NCBI GenBank assembly: GCA_030528845.1
Contig: JAUMYC010000168.1
Location: forward strand, 1 to 5,323
Direction of reading: 5' to 3'
Source: Eubacteriales bacterium
Lineage (GTDB): Bacteria > Bacillota_A > Clostridia > Christensenellales > Aristaeellaceae
Length of the DNA: 5,323 nucleotides
The notes beneath the pieces were generated by a model. That model saw only the letters and a program-made list of their open reading frames with translations, had not been told where the DNA came from and ran no database searches. Below, piece by piece: positions 4,939 to 5,323 of this stretch (within the stretch, counting starts at the first letter, position 1; every line of letters begins with the position of its first letter). The position numbers and the translations under genes are program-made.

Positions 4939-4984
4939 AAACGAACCTCCCTATGGCTCGATCATAGGGAGGTTCGTTTTTCTT
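4939..4984. terminator. Bidirectional terminator between convergent genes
   Basis: A perfect 17-bp stem (4939-4955 with 4963-4979) closes a 7-nt loop. On the plus strand it runs into TTTT-C-TTTT (4977-4985), a strong terminator for the lipoprotein gene. On the minus strand the stem ends in GTTT and is followed by ATTGT, so it can also end the hydrolase transcript. The right arm lies inside the hydrolase coding sequence. Confidence 0.9.
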
Positions 4985-5323
4985 TTGCGATCATGCCGCG
5001 CACGGCGTCGGCATAGGCGTCTGCATGGTTGATCGAAAACTCTCCGTGCGCCATGCCGGGCAGGATCTGCAATGCGCTCCCGGGCAGCTTTTGGCAGATC
5101 CGCTCCGCAGACTTTCGCATCGCCCCGCTTTCCCCCGCGCCGACAAACACACTTACCCATGCCGTACAGTCCGCCAAGGCGTCTTTCATGGCATAGGACG
5201 CGTTTGCTTCCAAAAAGGCGATCATATTGGCCTTTGATATGGCGCAGGTATCCCGGAAATACTCCTCAAACAGCTCCTCTTTTATCTTCAGGGCCTTGAA
5301 CTGCAGCCTTGCAAACCATCTGC
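4962..5323 (-). CDS. Alpha/beta hydrolase, C-terminal part (N-terminus beyond right edge)
   Basis: The reading frame is open to the right edge, giving 119 visible residues without an N-terminus. The visible part matches the end of the alpha/beta hydrolase fold: a cap-like helical stretch (visible residues 1-50), a strand VSVFVGAGESGAMRKSA (56-72) where the acid of the catalytic triad normally sits (E64 is a candidate), and LPGMAHGEFSINHADAYADAV (87-107), in which H92 is the likely catalytic histidine. The nucleophile serine would lie beyond the window. An internal ATG at 5225 should not be taken as the start, because coding continues upstream with good family-like sequence. The last five codons (K-R-T-S-L) and the stop overlap a terminator stem. 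Likely a cytoplasmic esterase or peptidase-like hydrolase; substrate unknown. Confidence 0.8.
   Translation of the reverse strand, partial: RWFARLQFKALKIKEELFEEYFRDTCAISKANMIAFLEANASYAMKDALADCTAWVSVFVGAGESGAMRKSAERICQKLPGSALQILPGMAHGEFSINHADAYADAVRGMIAKEKRTSL

Overview
The window looks like chromosomal DNA from a GC-rich, Gram-positive anaerobe of the Clostridia/Firmicutes type. The reasons are near-consensus sigma-A promoters with 17-bp spacers, AT-rich spacers between GC-rich genes, strong GGAGG/AGGAAGGG-type ribosome binding sites, a lipobox lipoprotein, and M42 and M28 metallopeptidases without signal peptides. This assignment is an inference from style; no rRNA or marker gene is present.

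Layout, left to right. (1) Positions 1-325 (minus) hold the N-terminal part of an Alg14/PssD-like subunit of a polysaccharide glycosyltransferase, the first gene of a cluster running off the left edge. It is preceded by a ~290-nt untranslated leader (326-616) driven by a full-consensus promoter, TTGACA-N17-TATAAT, with phased A-tracts upstream. The leader has three hairpins, and the last is followed by a U-run. A segment of the second hairpin could pair with the 5' arm of the third, which is the logic of a transcription attenuator. (2) Positions 731-3265 (minus) hold two metallo-aminopeptidases in tandem, M42 (2177-3190) then M28 (782-2047). Each has its own promoter, and a strong terminator follows M28 at 731-768. 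(3) Divergent from M42, a short ArAE/FUSC-like membrane protein (3397-3954, plus) has an operator-like inverted repeat at its promoter and its own terminator. (4) A secreted lipoprotein with three copies of a ~68-residue beta-rich module (4140-4910, plus) follows. (5) The C-terminal part of an alpha/beta hydrolase (4962-5323, minus) converges on it. The bidirectional terminator between them has one arm that encodes the last five residues of the hydrolase.

The genes appear to be mostly separate transcription units. The two peptidases plausibly cooperate in trimming peptides to amino acids in the cytoplasm. The polysaccharide gene begins an unrelated surface-glycan unit with its own regulation. 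I see no mobile element, CRISPR array, tRNA or rRNA. The most interesting candidates are the structured leader of the polysaccharide unit and the triple-repeat lipoprotein; I do not see clear evidence of a wholly new system.
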